From assembly GCA_035274845.1 (NCBI GenBank), contig DATENU010000015.1:62001-126000 (forward strand): a stretch of 64,000 nucleotides of DNA. The letters run 5' to 3'. The notes under the pieces are model-generated. The model was not told where the DNA came from. It did no database searches and saw only the letters and a list, made by a program, of their open reading frames with translations. Positions 33,860 to 43,419 of this stretch are shown piece by piece. The translations under genes and the position numbers were made by a program. Positions within the stretch are counted from its first letter, which is position 1; the number at the start of each line of letters is the position of its first letter. This DNA is from Chthoniobacterales bacterium (lineage in GTDB: Bacteria; Verrucomicrobiota; Verrucomicrobiia; Chthoniobacterales; UBA10450).

Positions 33860-36013
33860 CTACTGAGCGCCACGGTCGTAGACCTCGACAAGACCGACTC
33901 CGGTTCCGCCGTTCAGTCCGGCCAGGATTGCCGTGTAGGCGCCCGCCGGGAGCATAATTGCGATCGCGGCGTCCTCCGGGAAGAGCGGGGCAAGGTGAGC
34001 TGCGCTCAATTCCGCGGCTTGGGCGGGATCGTCCTGCCAATTGTTGTTGGCGATGAGAAGCGCTCCGTTGCTATCGCGCAATTCCAGGGTCGGATCGGCC
34101 AGCGCGTTTGGAATACCATAAAGGGCAAGAATCGGCCCGAGACCACGGATCACGATTCGGCCCGGGCCGGTTGCGGGAGGATTTCTCCATTCACCGCTGA
34201 GGATGAAACCCGCAATCACGACATCGTTACCCGTGCCGACCAAGCCGCGGGTGCTGATATTTTGCAGCGGGAAGTAAGGGGTACGTCCGAGGTTATAAAT
34301 CTCCACCAAAGCCGCCCCGGACGTATCATTTTTGCCTTGCAGGATGGCGGTATAACTTCCGGCTTCCAGCAGCACCCCAGTCGCTGCTTCCAGATCGTAA
34401 AAGGGCGCCAGATTTGAGCCTTGGATCAAAATCGCCTCTGGGTCGTCTCTCCAATTATCGTTCGTCCGCACGTCGAACCCGAAGGGGCCATGCAACTCCA
34501 GGACGGGATCGGCGAGAACGTTCGGGACGCCGCTGATTTCCAAGGTAGGTCCCAGACCTCGAAGGACTATTCTGGTGCGGCCATTGATGATAAACCCGGC
34601 GATAGCGGCGCTGTCCCCAGTTCCGACTCGCATCCGCGTCGATAGGTTGAGGGCGTGCATGGGGTAGCCATTCGGGATGGGGGTTGCGGTCGGGACTGGT
34701 GTCGGGGTGGCGGGGGGTGGCGTCCCGGTCGCGCTTGGCGTGGCTGTCGGAGTTGCATTGCTGGGATCCGGACCCTGAATCGCAGCCACGAAAGGGGTCC
34801 CGGTCTTGAAGAAGCCGATCGTCGCCGTCGCCGCATGCGGGGGGCGGTTGGAATCGAACCGGAAATTGTACAACGTCCCCCAGCGAATGGCGTTCGCGTT
34901 CTGGTTTTGCGCGAACGTCTCCGAACTCCAGCTGAGCGAGCTGGCGGTTTCGTTCGAACTCCAGGCCGCGTTGCTGTAACCCGCATCCCCGAGAGTTCCA
35001 TCGTGGGGGAACCCAGGATGATTCAGCGGCGCATGGAACCCCGCGTTGCTCACCGCGATCGTGCCTCCCAGGGGCACACTGACGGATTGAATCGCGCGAT
35101 CCAGATTCATGTTGTAAATCGCGTACTCGTAATGCCACATCCCGCCGGCTGGGCCGGAGACTTTGCTGGCGATAAAGGCCCGGCCATCTTCTCCCGGCAC
35201 GGGTTCGATGGCGGTGATGGTGGCTCCGGACCAGGCGTTGAGCGCAGGGGACATTCGGACCGTGTTTTCCGCTGGGGCAAAGGTTATATCCGCCCCTACC
35301 GAGAACCGGCGATACGAAACGTTGTTGAACATGTTGCACTCCCCAGGATGCGCCTGACACCACGCATATTCGCTTGGGGTGACGTATTGAACCTCGGCGT
35401 AATAGGTCGCCCCGGGGTTCGTCGCAGGCACCAGGTCATTGCGTTCGACAAGGAGCCGATGAGATGTGCCGGTCTCGGTGTGGCCAGTGTGGTCCATGGC
35501 ATTCGACGGAAAGACACCTGTAAAAGGATTCACCCAGGCTCGTGAGCCCAGGCCGTTCTGCATTGCATTTTGGGACGAGAAGTAGGGGTCGGAGCACCCC
35601 GGCTCGAGATGAGTGGATTCGCTGGCGCTGCAGCCGAAGCCGCACTCATCGGCGTTCGCCGATCCGAACGTGTGCTTGATCCAGGCCTGGCCCACCTGCT
35701 CAAAGCGTTCGGCGTTACCGGTTCCTCCGCTCATTCGATAGAGATTCTGTGCTATCACAGCGTGGCTCGTATTGGGGAGGGGTATAAAATCAACCTGGAC
35801 GTTTCCGGCGTTGCAACTGTCCGTTCCCATGCCGAGACCGAGCTGGGAGGACGATGTTCCGCTGGCGCCATACACAGCGAGGTTAGGGACATCGCCGACA
35901 ATGATGTCAGGACCAGGGACAAGACTGCCCGCCACGCTGAAATCGGCGGCCCCAAGCCAGGCGAATAACAGTGAGAGTGCGAAAGTGAAATGCCGGGATC
36001 GCCTGGTTAACAT
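33860..36013 (-). CDS. Large secreted protein with two RG-x-GPSL C-terminal domains
   Basis: This is a 717-aa protein. I start at the ATG at 36013, which opens a signal peptide (FTFALSLLFAWLGAADFSVAG); the open frame upstream is chance extension. The N-terminal two-thirds (GSLVPGPDIIVGDVPNLAVYG... SFGCSASES... AIYNMNLDRAIQSVSVPLGG) is beta-rich with no family I know. A TPTATPSATGTPPPATPTP linker follows near residue 440. Two copies of the domain also found at the end of both Kelch proteins come next (LRGLGPTLEISGVPNVLADP, RTNDNW, GSYTAIL, ALVEIYNL; then IRGLGPILALYGIPNALADP, NNNWQDDP, GVGLVEVYDRG). Probably a surface or secreted protein. Confidence 0.85.
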   Translation of the reverse strand: MLTRRSRHFTFALSLLFAWLGAADFSVAGSLVPGPDIIVGDVPNLAVYGASGTSSSQLGLGMGTDSCNAGNVQVDFIPLPNTSHAVIAQNLYRMSGGTGNAERFEQVGQAWIKHTFGSANADECGFGCSASESTHLEPGCSDPYFSSQNAMQNGLGSRAWVNPFTGVFPSNAMDHTGHTETGTSHRLLVERNDLVPATNPGATYYAEVQYVTPSEYAWCQAHPGECNMFNNVSYRRFSVGADITFAPAENTVRMSPALNAWSGATITAIEPVPGEDGRAFIASKVSGPAGGMWHYEYAIYNMNLDRAIQSVSVPLGGTIAVSNAGFHAPLNHPGFPHDGTLGDAGYSNAAWSSNETASSLSWSSETFAQNQNANAIRWGTLYNFRFDSNRPPHAATATIGFFKTGTPFVAAIQGPDPSNATPTATPSATGTPPPATPTPVPTATPIPNGYPMHALNLSTRMRVGTGDSAAIAGFIINGRTRIVLRGLGPTLEISGVPNVLADPVLELHGPFGFDVRTNDNWRDDPEAILIQGSNLAPFYDLEAATGVLLEAGSYTAILQGKNDTSGAALVEIYNLGRTPYFPLQNISTRGLVGTGNDVVIAGFILSGEWRNPPATGPGRIVIRGLGPILALYGIPNALADPTLELRDSNGALLIANNNWQDDPAQAAELSAAHLAPLFPEDAAIAIMLPAGAYTAILAGLNGGTGVGLVEVYDRGAQ

Positions 36014-36274
36014 CGTTGGAACGCTCCTACTGCAGGGCCCATTCGGAAGGCGATGGAAGTCCCCGTTTAAGACGCCAATCGCCCCCGCGCAGGCGGTGAC
36101 TTCGCTTTTAGAAGTTTTGGGCGGGAAAAGCGATCTTTTTTTCTGGTCCTGGACGTGGCATCGATAAAGCGGCCGAAAGCCGGTCGGCCACCGCTTCCTG
36201 GTTGTTCGGCCCGCGGCAACACTGCCGATCAGGAATCTGCTTTGATCAGGGGAAGGGGGCGGATAGTTTGCCCC

Positions 36275-36796
36275 ATGAAATCCAAGATTATCGCGTTCGC
36301 TCTGGCCCTGGCATTCTTCCTTCCCGGTCTTGCGAAGGCCAAGACGCTCAAGTTTCCCAAGGACGATCCGGAATTCTCGGTCACCTTCACGAATAACTGG
36401 AAGGCTGAGATCACCAGCGCCGGAATTATTAGCGCCCAGCCCAAAGGCGCCGGCTACGCCCTGAGCATATTCCCGGTCGCTTCGAAGAACGCGCGGGACG
36501 CGATCGATGAAACGGCCCAGGAAGTGGAGAAGCGTTTCACCAACATCAAGCCGGATGAGCCGGTCGAATACAAGAACGCCAATAACATTACCTTTCTCGA
36601 GCGCGACATGACGGGCAAAGACAAAGGGGAAGCCCGCGCCCTGGCCATTGTGGCTTTCAGTCCGGGCGGGAAAAGCTTTTATGCGCTTTTCCAGGCGAGC
36701 ACGCCGGAGGCCGACAAAAAATACACGCAAGACGTCATCGCCATCGTCAAATCAATTACGTCATTGAAAAAGAGCAGCAATGACGACGACGAATAG
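36275..36796 (+). CDS. Secreted hypothetical protein
   Basis: This is a 173-aa protein. I start at the ATG at 36275 (signal peptide IIAFALALAFFLPGLAKA); the frame extends upstream without coding signs. The mature part FPKDDPEFSVTFTNNWKAEI, GAGYALSIFPV, ITFLERDMTGKDKGEARALA, FSPGGKSFYALFQASTPEAD looks like the small beta-alpha proteins with a PsbP/DcrB-type outline, but the match is weak. Acidic C-terminal tail NDDDE. Divergent from the large secreted gene, 261 bp apart. Confidence 0.75.
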   Translation: MKSKIIAFALALAFFLPGLAKAKTLKFPKDDPEFSVTFTNNWKAEITSAGIISAQPKGAGYALSIFPVASKNARDAIDETAQEVEKRFTNIKPDEPVEYKNANNITFLERDMTGKDKGEARALAIVAFSPGGKSFYALFQASTPEADKKYTQDVIAIVKSITSLKKSSNDDDE

Positions 36797-36813
36797 ACTC
36801 CGCGTGCCTTGTT

Positions 36814-36894
36814 GGAGACGGCCTGCCTTCAGGCCGTTGAGGGAAACCGTGGCCTTGCGTTCCGCCACCGGCACGATGGCGTGCCGGCTCCATG
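36814..36894. repeat. Two-hairpin dispersed element, copy 2
   Basis: GGAGACGGCCTGCCTTCAGG... and a second hairpin CCGGCACGATGGCGTGCCGG. It is the reverse complement of the element at 20526-20611 with moderate divergence. It starts 18 bp after the stop of the secreted protein gene. Confidence 0.7.
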
Positions 36895-36915
36895 AAGGCG
36901 GTTGCGGAAAGAGAC

Positions 36916-36990
36916 TGGCAGCGCGTACGGGAATCGAACCCGTCTTTCGGCCTTGAGAGGGCCACGTCCTAACCGATAGACGAACGCGCC
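36916..36990 (-). tRNA. tRNA-Glu (CTC)
   Basis: 75 nt with CCA. Acceptor stem GGCGCGT/ACGCGCT (first pair G:U), anticodon loop CT-CTC-AA, T-arm ACGGGTTCGATTCCCGT. The CTC anticodon reads GAG. No TTC isoacceptor is in this window. Confidence 0.93.
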
Positions 36991-37076
36991 ACGCTTGTCG
37001 GCGAAAAGGCTAGCGGCAAATCCGAGTTCGGCAAGCCGTCGCCAAGGGGAGCAAATTCGTTAGGCTGACCACCAGC

Positions 37077-37640
37077 TCAACGAGGGCGGGCGGTCGCTTC
37101 CGGGTGAACTCTTGGTTGGGCGAGGCTGTCGAGGACCGCTTTCTTTTTTCCTTCGAGATAGGCCTTCACGTCGGGCGCCGAAGCGAGCGATTGCATGCGA
37201 GCGTAAAAGACCCGGTAGTAGGCGCGCATCCGCTCGCGCTTTTCCAGGTCCGTCCGGGCGGTTTTAATCTCGGCTTTCGCCGCGATCACTTCCGGATCGA
37301 GCGACGCTCGATTCTGGAGCTGGCGCCATTCGACATGGAGCCGGTATTCCTCAGCCGCCTGGCCGAGAGAGGATTTTTGGAACGCGGCATCGAGCTCGGT
37401 CAACGGAGGAACGCTTTTCTTCGGCGCAGAGGAGGAGGAAGAGTTGGGGACATTCGGAGCCGGCACCAGCGGGGAGGGTTCCACGGCCATAGGGATTTCG
37501 GGAATGTTGAGCTGAGGGCGAGCGCTGGCGCTGGGGGAAGGCGCTTCCGTCGCGGCCGGGAGTGGCGGTTCCTGCCCGCGAGACATTGGCCGGCAAAACA
37601 AGAGGACTGCGCACACAGTCGTCACCAAAAGAGATTTCAT
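37077..37640 (-). CDS. Secreted, Pro/Ser-rich hypothetical protein
   Basis: This is a 187-aa protein. The signal peptide is MKSLLVTTVCAVLLFCRPM. A low-complexity segment of about 60 residues, rich in Pro, Ser and Ala, follows. The C-terminal half is helical (LTELDAAFQKSSLGQAAEEY, KAEIKTARTDLEKRERMRAY, FYARMQSLASAPDVKAYLEG) and looks coiled-coil-like. It probably faces the periplasm. It lies between tRNA-Pro and tRNA-Glu on the same strand. No family recognised. Confidence 0.75.
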   Translation of the reverse strand: MKSLLVTTVCAVLLFCRPMSRGQEPPLPAATEAPSPSASARPQLNIPEIPMAVEPSPLVPAPNVPNSSSSSAPKKSVPPLTELDAAFQKSSLGQAAEEYRLHVEWRQLQNRASLDPEVIAAKAEIKTARTDLEKRERMRAYYRVFYARMQSLASAPDVKAYLEGKKKAVLDSLAQPRVHPEATARPR

Positions 37641-37655
37641 TCGAGCCTTTGACGA

Positions 37656-37732
37656 TGGTCGGGGTGACAGGATTCGAACCTGCGACCTCCTGGTCCCAAA
37701 CCAGGCGCTCTACCAAGCTAAGCTACACCCCG
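37656..37732 (-). tRNA. tRNA-Pro (TGG)
   Basis: 77 nt with CCA. Acceptor stem CGGGGTG/CACCCCG, loop TT-TGG-GA, T-arm CAGGTTCGAATCCTG. It is 15 bp upstream of the secreted protein gene. Confidence 0.95.
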
Positions 37733-37939
37733 GGGTCGCGCGTCACTTACCACGCTCCCGGTCAGGTTGCACCCGGAATCTCAGTTGCGCGTCCGATCTC
37801 GAGAGATCGGACGCGGATTAGTAACGTGTGCGCGCGCGATGAGGTTCGGAAATAAGGCCTTGCGGCTCTTCAGATAAGGCCGAAGCTAAGACCCTCGATC
37901 GCAATTCCGGAACGTGCGCGGGCGTTCCAAACGCGCCTC

Positions 37940-38863
37940 ATGTTTAAGCACGATAAGCTCAACCTTTTTCTTTTCATCATCCTGGTCGGGCTTCAGGTGC
38001 TCGGATTCATTGCCCTCTGCACGCAGTTTGAATGGATTTATCTGCCGATCATGCTCGCCATTTATTTTTGGGCGGGAATCAGCACCACGCTTTATCTGCA
38101 CCGCTACCTGACGCATCGCGGGTTTGAAATGCCGGGCTGGCTGAAATTCTTTTTTGCCACCGGTTCGGCCGTCGCCCTCTCAGGTGATCCGGTGACGTGG
38201 GTGGGAGACCACCGCTATCACCATTTGAAATCGGACACCGAGGAAGACATCCACAGCCCGCTGCACGGATTTCCCTATGCCCATATGATGTGGCTGGTGC
38301 GTAAGCCGCCCGGTTTTCGGGACCGGTCGCTGCGTTACGCGGCGGATGTGCGGAAGTTCTGGTACTGCCGGCTTTGGGAACGCCCTTACCTTTATGTGAT
38401 CCCGCATCTCTGTGTCGCCGCGCTGTTCTACTTCACCCTGGGAGGAACAGGCCTGCTCTGGTGCCTCTATGTTCCGATGCTGGTCGTTTACAATTTCACC
38501 TGGGCGGTGAATTCAATCTGCCACATGCCGTCGTTAGGCTACCGCAGCTTCGAGACGACGGATCACAGCAAGAACAACTTTTGGATCGGGCTCGGCGCTT
38601 TTGGGGAAGGGTACCATAACAACCATCACGCCAAACCGCGTTGCGCGGCCCACGGCTTGAAATGGTGGGAGTTCGATCTGACCCGCTACTTGATCTGGGC
38701 GCTCGAGAAGTGCGGGCTCGTCTGGAACGTGGTCTGGCCAAAACCTGATGACGTTCCCGTAGATCCGGTCACCGCTGATCAGGCGGGAGCGCTGCTTCTC
38801 TTCGGCGCGCAAATTCGGGATCCTCGTCTCGATGCCAAGCGAGAGAAATCCGGCCGTCAGTAG
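37940..38863 (+). CDS. Membrane fatty-acid (acyl-CoA/delta-9 type) desaturase
   Basis: This is a 307-aa di-iron membrane enzyme that introduces a double bond into fatty acyl chains. All three histidine boxes are present: HRYLTHR (residues ~54-60), GDHRYHH (~88-94) and GYHNNHH (~228-234). Further ligand-region sequence is [20 protein letters not shown]. Four hydrophobic segments flank them ([64 protein letters not shown]). Length is typical of the bacterial group. It overlaps the 3' end of metH by 7 bp, tail to tail. Confidence 0.93.
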   Translation: MFKHDKLNLFLFIILVGLQVLGFIALCTQFEWIYLPIMLAIYFWAGISTTLYLHRYLTHRGFEMPGWLKFFFATGSAVALSGDPVTWVGDHRYHHLKSDTEEDIHSPLHGFPYAHMMWLVRKPPGFRDRSLRYAADVRKFWYCRLWERPYLYVIPHLCVAALFYFTLGGTGLLWCLYVPMLVVYNFTWAVNSICHMPSLGYRSFETTDHSKNNFWIGLGAFGEGYHNNHHAKPRCAAHGLKWWEFDLTRYLIWALEKCGLVWNVVWPKPDDVPVDPVTADQAGALLLFGAQIRDPRLDAKREKSGRQ

Positions 38864-41800
38864 TCCAGGTTAGGCGCCAGCCACTTCTGGACGAACTCGG
38901 GACTTACCTTTTTCCGTGCCGCGTAGTCGCGCACCTGGTCCTCGCCGATTTTGCCGACCCCGAAATATTTGGAGTCGGGATGGGAAAAATACAGACCGCT
39001 CACGCTCGCGCCGGGGTGCATCGCGAATGATTCGGTCAGGCTGATCCCGGTAGCGCTAGTGGCATCGAGCAACCGGAAAAGCGTCTCCTTTTCTGTGTGA
39101 TCCGGCGAGGCCGGGTATCCCGCCGCTGGCCGGATGCCGCGATATTTTTCGCGGAGCAATTCGTCCTGCGAAAGTTTTTCGTCACGGCCAAAGCCCCAGG
39201 CGATTCGGGCTTCACGATGCAGGAATTCCGCGAAGGCTTCCGCGAGCCGGTCCGCGACCGCCTTGGTCAGGATCGCGTTGTAGTCATCGTGATCGGCGGC
39301 GAACCTGGCGGCCAGTTCATCCGCGCCGATTCCGGCGGTGACGGCAAAGCCGCCCAGGTAATCTGTGGTCTCCGGAGCGATGTAATCCGCCAATGAATGA
39401 TTGAATTGATCGGCGGGTTTTTTCATCTGCTGTCGCAGGAAATGGAAGGTGGCGAGCCGCTCCGACCGCGTGTCGTCGTGAAAAACTTCCACGTCATCGC
39501 CCTTCGCGCGGGCAGGCCAGAAGGCGAAGACGCCGCGCGCCGTCAGCAATTTTTCGTTCCGAATGCGCTCCAGCAATTTCTGCGCGTCATCGAACAGTTC
39601 GCGGGCCTGTTGGCCGACGACGGGATCGTCGAAAATGGCCGGGTAACGGCCGCGCAATTCCCAGGTATGGAAAAAGGGCGACCAATCGATGTAGGGGATG
39701 AGATCATGGAGCGAGATAGTTCCGGCGTCGGATGAATAGCTGCGTGACCCTGCAAATTCCGGTTTCGGCGGCGCGTAGCCGGTCCAATCGATCGGCGTCC
39801 GGTTCGCCCGCGCTTCTTCGAGCGGGATCAATTTCTTCTCGCGCGATTTGCTGGCGTGTTCTTCCCGGAGCCGCTCATAGTCGGCCCGGGTTTGTTTGTC
39901 GAACGATTCCTTCGTCTCCGCGTTCAACAAATTGCTGACCACCCCGACCGCGCGCGAGGCGTCGAGAACATGCACCGTGCTGGCTCGATAATGCTGCGCG
40001 ATTTTCACCGCGGTATGCGCCCGGCTCGTTGTCGCCCCGCCGATGAGCAGCGGCAGCGTAAATCCTTCCCGTTCCATCTCCTGGGCCACATGGACCATTT
40101 CGTCGAGCGACGGCGTGATGAGTCCGCTCAAGCCGATCACGTCGGCTTTCAATTCACGCGCCGTTTCCAAAATCTTCGGAGCCGGCACCATCACCCCGAG
40201 ATCGATGACTTCGTAGTTGTTACACTGGAGCACGACACCCACGATGTTCTTGCCAATGTCGTGCACGTCGCCTTTCACGGTCGCCATGACGATGCGCGCC
40301 TGCGGTTTCGCGTCGGCGCGTTTCTCGGCCTCCATGAACGGCAGCAGATAGGCGACGGCTTTCTTCATCACCCGCGCGCTTTTTACCACCTGCGGCAAAA
40401 ACATTTTCCCGGCCCCGAACAAATCGCCCACCACGCTCATCCCGGCCATGAGCGGCCCTTCGATGACCTGGAGCGGGCGGCTGAATTTCTGGCGCGCCTC
40501 TTCGGTATCGGCTTCGATAAAATCGACGATGCCTTTGACCAGCGCGTGGGAGAGCCGCTCTTCGACCGGCCCGTCGCGCCACGCTTCTTTTTCGGCAGCG
40601 GTCTTGCCAGTCGCTTTGACGCCTTCGGCGAACTCGACCAGCCGCTCGGTAGCGTCGTCCCGCCGATTCAGGAGGACGTCTTCGACGCGCGTCTTCAGTT
40701 CCGGCTCGATCTCTTCGTAAACCGCGAGCTGTCCCGCGTTGACAATCGCCATGTCGAGCCCGGCCTGGATGGCGTGATAGAGAAACGCGGCGTGCATCGC
40801 TTCGCGCACGGTGTTGTTGCCGCGGAACGAAAACGAAATATTACTCACGCCCCCGCTGGTCCGCGCTCCCGGCAGGTTCGCCTTGATCCAGCGAACCGCC
40901 TCGATGAAATCGACGGCGTAATTGCGGTGCTCTTCCAGACCCGTTGCGACCGTCAGAATGTTTGGGTCGAAAACGATGTCGCTAGGCGCGAGCCCGGCGC
41001 GCTCGGTCAGGAGCCGGTACGCGCGTTCGCAAACTTCGATGCGCCGCTGGTAGTTGTCCGCCTGGCCGGTTTCGTCGAAAGCCATGACGATGACCGCGGC
41101 GCCGTAGAGTTTCACCAGCCCGGCCTGGCGGAGAAATTCTTCCTCGCCGTTCTTGAGACTGATCGAATTCACGACCGCTTTTCCCTGGACACATTTCAGG
41201 CCCGCTTCGATCACGCTCCATTTCGAGCTGTCGATCATCATCGGGACGCGGGCGATCTCGGGCTCGCTGCCGATGAGATGGAGGAATTTCGTCATCGACG
41301 CTTCGGAATCGATCATTCCTTCGTCCATGTTGACGTCGAGAATGTTGGCGCCGCCATTCACCTGCTGGCGGGCGACGGCCAGCGCCGCTTCAAAATCGCC
41401 GGCCAGAATCAGCTTCGAGAATTTCGGGGAACCGGTGATGTTGGTTCTCTCACCCACGACGACGAACCCCATCTCGGGAGTGATGTTCAGCGGCTCGAGC
41501 CCGGAGAGTTGGAGCGGCGCTCTCGGAGCGTCGAAATTTTGTAGCGGCGCTCTCTGAGCGTCGGAATTCTGTAGCGGCGCTCTCTGAGCGTCGAAATTGT
41601 CCAAGCCTCGACGGTCAGAGACCGCCGCTACAGGAATCTTTCTCGGGGGGAGATCGCGCACTCTTTCGGCGATCAACCGGATATGGTCCGGCGTCGTGCC
41701 GCAGCAGCCTCCCACCACATTCAGCCAGCCGTTGCGCGCCCATTTTTCCAGCTGCGGCGCCAGGCTTTCCGGCGTTTCGGGAAAACCGGTCGGCGACAGC

Positions 41801-42711
41801 GGGTCGGGCAGGCCGGCATTCGGATACGCGCTGACGAACCGGCGGGTGGTGTGAGCCAGTTCCTCGATGTATGGCTCCATCTCGCCGGGTCCGAGCGCGC
41901 AGTTCAATCCGACCACGAGCGGATCGGCGTGCGCGATCGAAGTGAGAAACGCTTCCACGGTTTGGCCGCTGAGAATTCGCCCCGAGCGATCGGTAACGGT
42001 TCCCGAGATAATGAGGGGCACGCGCTTCCCCGATTCCTCGAACAATTCCGTGATGGCCGCGATCGCCGCCTTCGCATTGAGCGTGTCGAAAATCGTCTCG
42101 ACCATGAGAAGGTCGACGCCGCCCTCGAGCAGAGCGGCCGCCTGTTCGCGGTAGGCCTTCCGGATCTGATCGAACGTGACCGCGCGAAAACTGGGGTCGT
42201 TCACGTCTGGTGAGAGTGAAGCGGTCACGGGGAGGGGACCGAGCGAGCCACCGACGAAACGACGCTGGCCGCTCTGGTTCGAAACGACATCCGCCGCATG
42301 ACGCGCCACCCGCGCCGCGCTCAGGTTGATTTCGGCGACCAGGTCGCAAAGCTGGCGGTCATCGACGACTCCCTGGAAGAACTCAGCGTCCTTGCGCCCA
42401 CTTTTCGGTTCTGCCTGGTAGAGAAAGTCGTGCAGGCCGATGGTGGTGCCGCTGAACGTGTTGGTCTCGATGATGTCGGCGCCGGCTTCGAAATAACGGC
42501 GATGAATTTCGTCGATGACCTCCGGCTTGGTGAGGAGGAGGATCTCGAGGCAGCCTTTGAGATCCTTTCCCTTCCAGTCTTTGAACCGCTGGCCGCGATA
42601 CTCCGCCTCGGGAAGTTTGTATTGCTGGACCATGGTGCCCATGGCGCCGTCGAGCACGACGATGCGCTCGCGGAGGAGGGCTTCGAGAGGATGGAGACCA
42701 TTATCCGGCAT
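38857..42711 (-). CDS. metH: Cobalamin-dependent methionine synthase
   Basis: This 1284-aa enzyme makes methionine from homocysteine using methyl-cobalamin and methyltetrahydrofolate. I start at the ATG at 42711; a TTG lies 9 bp upstream. All four modules are intact. Homocysteine module: [10 protein letters not shown], zinc cysteines in NCALG and [12 protein letters not shown]. Pterin module: [13 protein letters not shown] onward. Cobalamin module: [13 protein letters not shown] near residue 816. SAM-activation module: [19 protein letters not shown] near residue 1200. A linker at about residues 359-400 contains three tandem copies of a 10-residue repeat ([10 protein letters not shown] type) made by a dispersed DNA element. 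No metF or cobalamin genes are adjacent. Confidence 0.96.
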   Translation of the reverse strand: MPDNGLHPLEALLRERIVVLDGAMGTMVQQYKLPEAEYRGQRFKDWKGKDLKGCLEILLLTKPEVIDEIHRRYFEAGADIIETNTFSGTTIGLHDFLYQAEPKSGRKDAEFFQGVVDDRQLCDLVAEINLSAARVARHAADVVSNQSGQRRFVGGSLGPLPVTASLSPDVNDPSFRAVTFDQIRKAYREQAAALLEGGVDLLMVETIFDTLNAKAAIAAITELFEESGKRVPLIISGTVTDRSGRILSGQTVEAFLTSIAHADPLVVGLNCALGPGEMEPYIEELAHTTRRFVSAYPNAGLPDPLSPTGFPETPESLAPQLEKWARNGWLNVVGGCCGTTPDHIRLIAERVRDLPPRKIPVAAVSDRRGLDNFDAQRAPLQNSDAQRAPLQNFDAPRAPLQLSGLEPLNITPEMGFVVVGERTNITGSPKFSKLILAGDFEAALAVARQQVNGGANILDVNMDEGMIDSEASMTKFLHLIGSEPEIARVPMMIDSSKWSVIEAGLKCVQGKAVVNSISLKNGEEEFLRQAGLVKLYGAAVIVMAFDETGQADNYQRRIEVCERAYRLLTERAGLAPSDIVFDPNILTVATGLEEHRNYAVDFIEAVRWIKANLPGARTSGGVSNISFSFRGNNTVREAMHAAFLYHAIQAGLDMAIVNAGQLAVYEEIEPELKTRVEDVLLNRRDDATERLVEFAEGVKATGKTAAEKEAWRDGPVEERLSHALVKGIVDFIEADTEEARQKFSRPLQVIEGPLMAGMSVVGDLFGAGKMFLPQVVKSARVMKKAVAYLLPFMEAEKRADAKPQARIVMATVKGDVHDIGKNIVGVVLQCNNYEVIDLGVMVPAPKILETARELKADVIGLSGLITPSLDEMVHVAQEMEREGFTLPLLIGGATTSRAHTAVKIAQHYRASTVHVLDASRAVGVVSNLLNAETKESFDKQTRADYERLREEHASKSREKKLIPLEEARANRTPIDWTGYAPPKPEFAGSRSYSSDAGTISLHDLIPYIDWSPFFHTWELRGRYPAIFDDPVVGQQARELFDDAQKLLERIRNEKLLTARGVFAFWPARAKGDDVEVFHDDTRSERLATFHFLRQQMKKPADQFNHSLADYIAPETTDYLGGFAVTAGIGADELAARFAADHDDYNAILTKAVADRLAEAFAEFLHREARIAWGFGRDEKLSQDELLREKYRGIRPAAGYPASPDHTEKETLFRLLDATSATGISLTESFAMHPGASVSGLYFSHPDSKYFGVGKIGEDQVRDYAARKKVSPEFVQKWLAPNLDY
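41511..41635. repeat. Palindromic element inside the metH reading frame
   Basis: Three direct 30-bp units (41511-41540, 41541-41570, 41571-41600; core GTAGCGGCGCTCTCTGAGCG) are followed by an inverted arm CGACGGTCAGAGACCGCCGC ending TACAGGA. The inverted arm matches the intergenic element at 48842-48914. Because 30 bp is ten codons, the frame is kept. It falls between the homocysteine and pterin modules. Confidence 0.85.
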
Positions 42712-42758
42712 GGTGGACAACTAAACTGCAGTTCCCGTGCACGGCAAGGAACAAATTG

Positions 42759-42774
42759 ACGCATCATGATGCGT
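42759..42774. promoter_or_regulatory. Perfect 16-bp palindrome upstream of metH
   Basis: ACGCATCATGATGCGT is a perfect 8+8 palindrome, 48 bp before the metH start codon. It could be an operator for a dimeric regulator of methionine synthesis or a short RNA stem. I could not fit the leader to a known SAM, SAH or cobalamin riboswitch. Confidence 0.4.
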
Positions 42775-42793
42775 AGATGTGTTAGCGAAGCAT

Positions 42794-42870
42794 CGTGCTC
42801 GTGCTCCTACTCGTGCTCGTAATCGAATTGGCGCGCTTAAGAATCGAGCACGAGCACGAGCACGATTACG
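42794..42870. repeat. CGAGCACGAGCACG-type inverted repeat
   Basis: Left arm CGTGCTCGTGCTCCTACTCG...TAATCG and right arm CGAGCACGAGCACGAGCACG...ATTACG are complements around GGCGCGCTTAAGAA. The right arm includes the TAA stop of the gene at 42866. Confidence 0.75.
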
Positions 42871-43249
42871 AAGAAGCTCGCAGCTTCTTCAGAAAAAGTT
42901 CGCCTTGACCCGCCAGCTTCGCCTCCAGCTTCGCGGTACAATCGCAATCGCAGCAGGCCCAAGGCTCGGTTCCGTTTTCGTGCCGGCAGTTCCGCCGGGA
43001 ATGCGCGTCTTTCACGGAGAGAAGCTCGAAGTATTTCTCCCAATAGGGCCGCTCTTCCTCCAGCGGCGGATCGCAAAAACAGGTTTCAACCCAGGTCGCA
43101 ACCCCGGCGGGATCGACCCGCGCCTGTTGCATGTCGTGCTGGTATTCGTCACCCGCGATGGAGCCTTGACCGAGCGTTCGCTGGTCGATGGCGCGGAGAA
43201 GCGGATTCTCCCGACCAGGTTTCACGCGGGCTTTGACGAGGTAGCGCAT
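42866..43249 (-). CDS. Conserved-looking Cys-rich hypothetical protein
   Basis: This is a 127-aa protein. The N-terminal strand MRYLVKARVKPGRE is followed by LLRAIDQRTLGQGSIAGDEY, then WVETCFCDPPLEEERPYWEK and a Cys cluster NCRHENGTEPWACCDCDCT. Six to eight cysteines near the C-terminus suggest metal or Fe-S binding, though this is inference. No signal peptide. It lies upstream of metH on the same strand, separated by a repeat, so a shared transcript is possible but unsupported. Family not recognised. Confidence 0.75.
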   Translation of the reverse strand: MRYLVKARVKPGRENPLLRAIDQRTLGQGSIAGDEYQHDMQQARVDPAGVATWVETCFCDPPLEEERPYWEKYFELLSVKDAHSRRNCRHENGTEPWACCDCDCTAKLEAKLAGQGELFLKKLRASS

Positions 43250-43277
43250 GGGACAAAGTTAGCGCGCCCCCAGGCCT

Positions 43278-43370
43278 TGTCATCCCGAGCGCAGTCGAGG
43301 GATCCCGTCGAGAGTCGAGCGGCGGCAACGGGGTCCCTCGACTGCGCCTTCCGCTCCTTTTGCGATGACA
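43278..43370. repeat. TGTCATCCCGAGCGCAGTCG-type inverted repeat
   Basis: The left arm TGTCATCCCGAGCGCAGTCG...GGGATCCCGT and right arm ACGGGGTCCCTCGACTGCGC...GATGACA are near-complements. It lies between the divergent genes at 43249 and 43420. Confidence 0.75.
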
Positions 43371-43419
43371 CGCTTTTTTTGATTACACGCGTTCCGGCTG
43401 TGCGATTAAATTCGCCCCC

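Noticed and set aside
36014-36274. c-di-GMP riboswitch upstream of the large secreted protein
   Set aside because: Some GCG-rich hairpin sequence is present, but the conserved core bases of the c-di-GMP-I aptamer could not be matched.
36014-36730. N-terminal extension of the large secreted protein on the minus strand
   Set aside because: The extension precedes a clear signal peptide, overlaps the divergent gene at 36275 and shows no coding bias.
39856-41544. 562-codon plus-strand frame inside metH
   Set aside because: It is a shadow of the GC-rich metH codons; composition is His/Arg/Phe-rich and no domain is seen.
41511-41635. CRISPR-like array in metH
   Set aside because: Units are contiguous 30-bp direct repeats without spacers, in frame with the protein.
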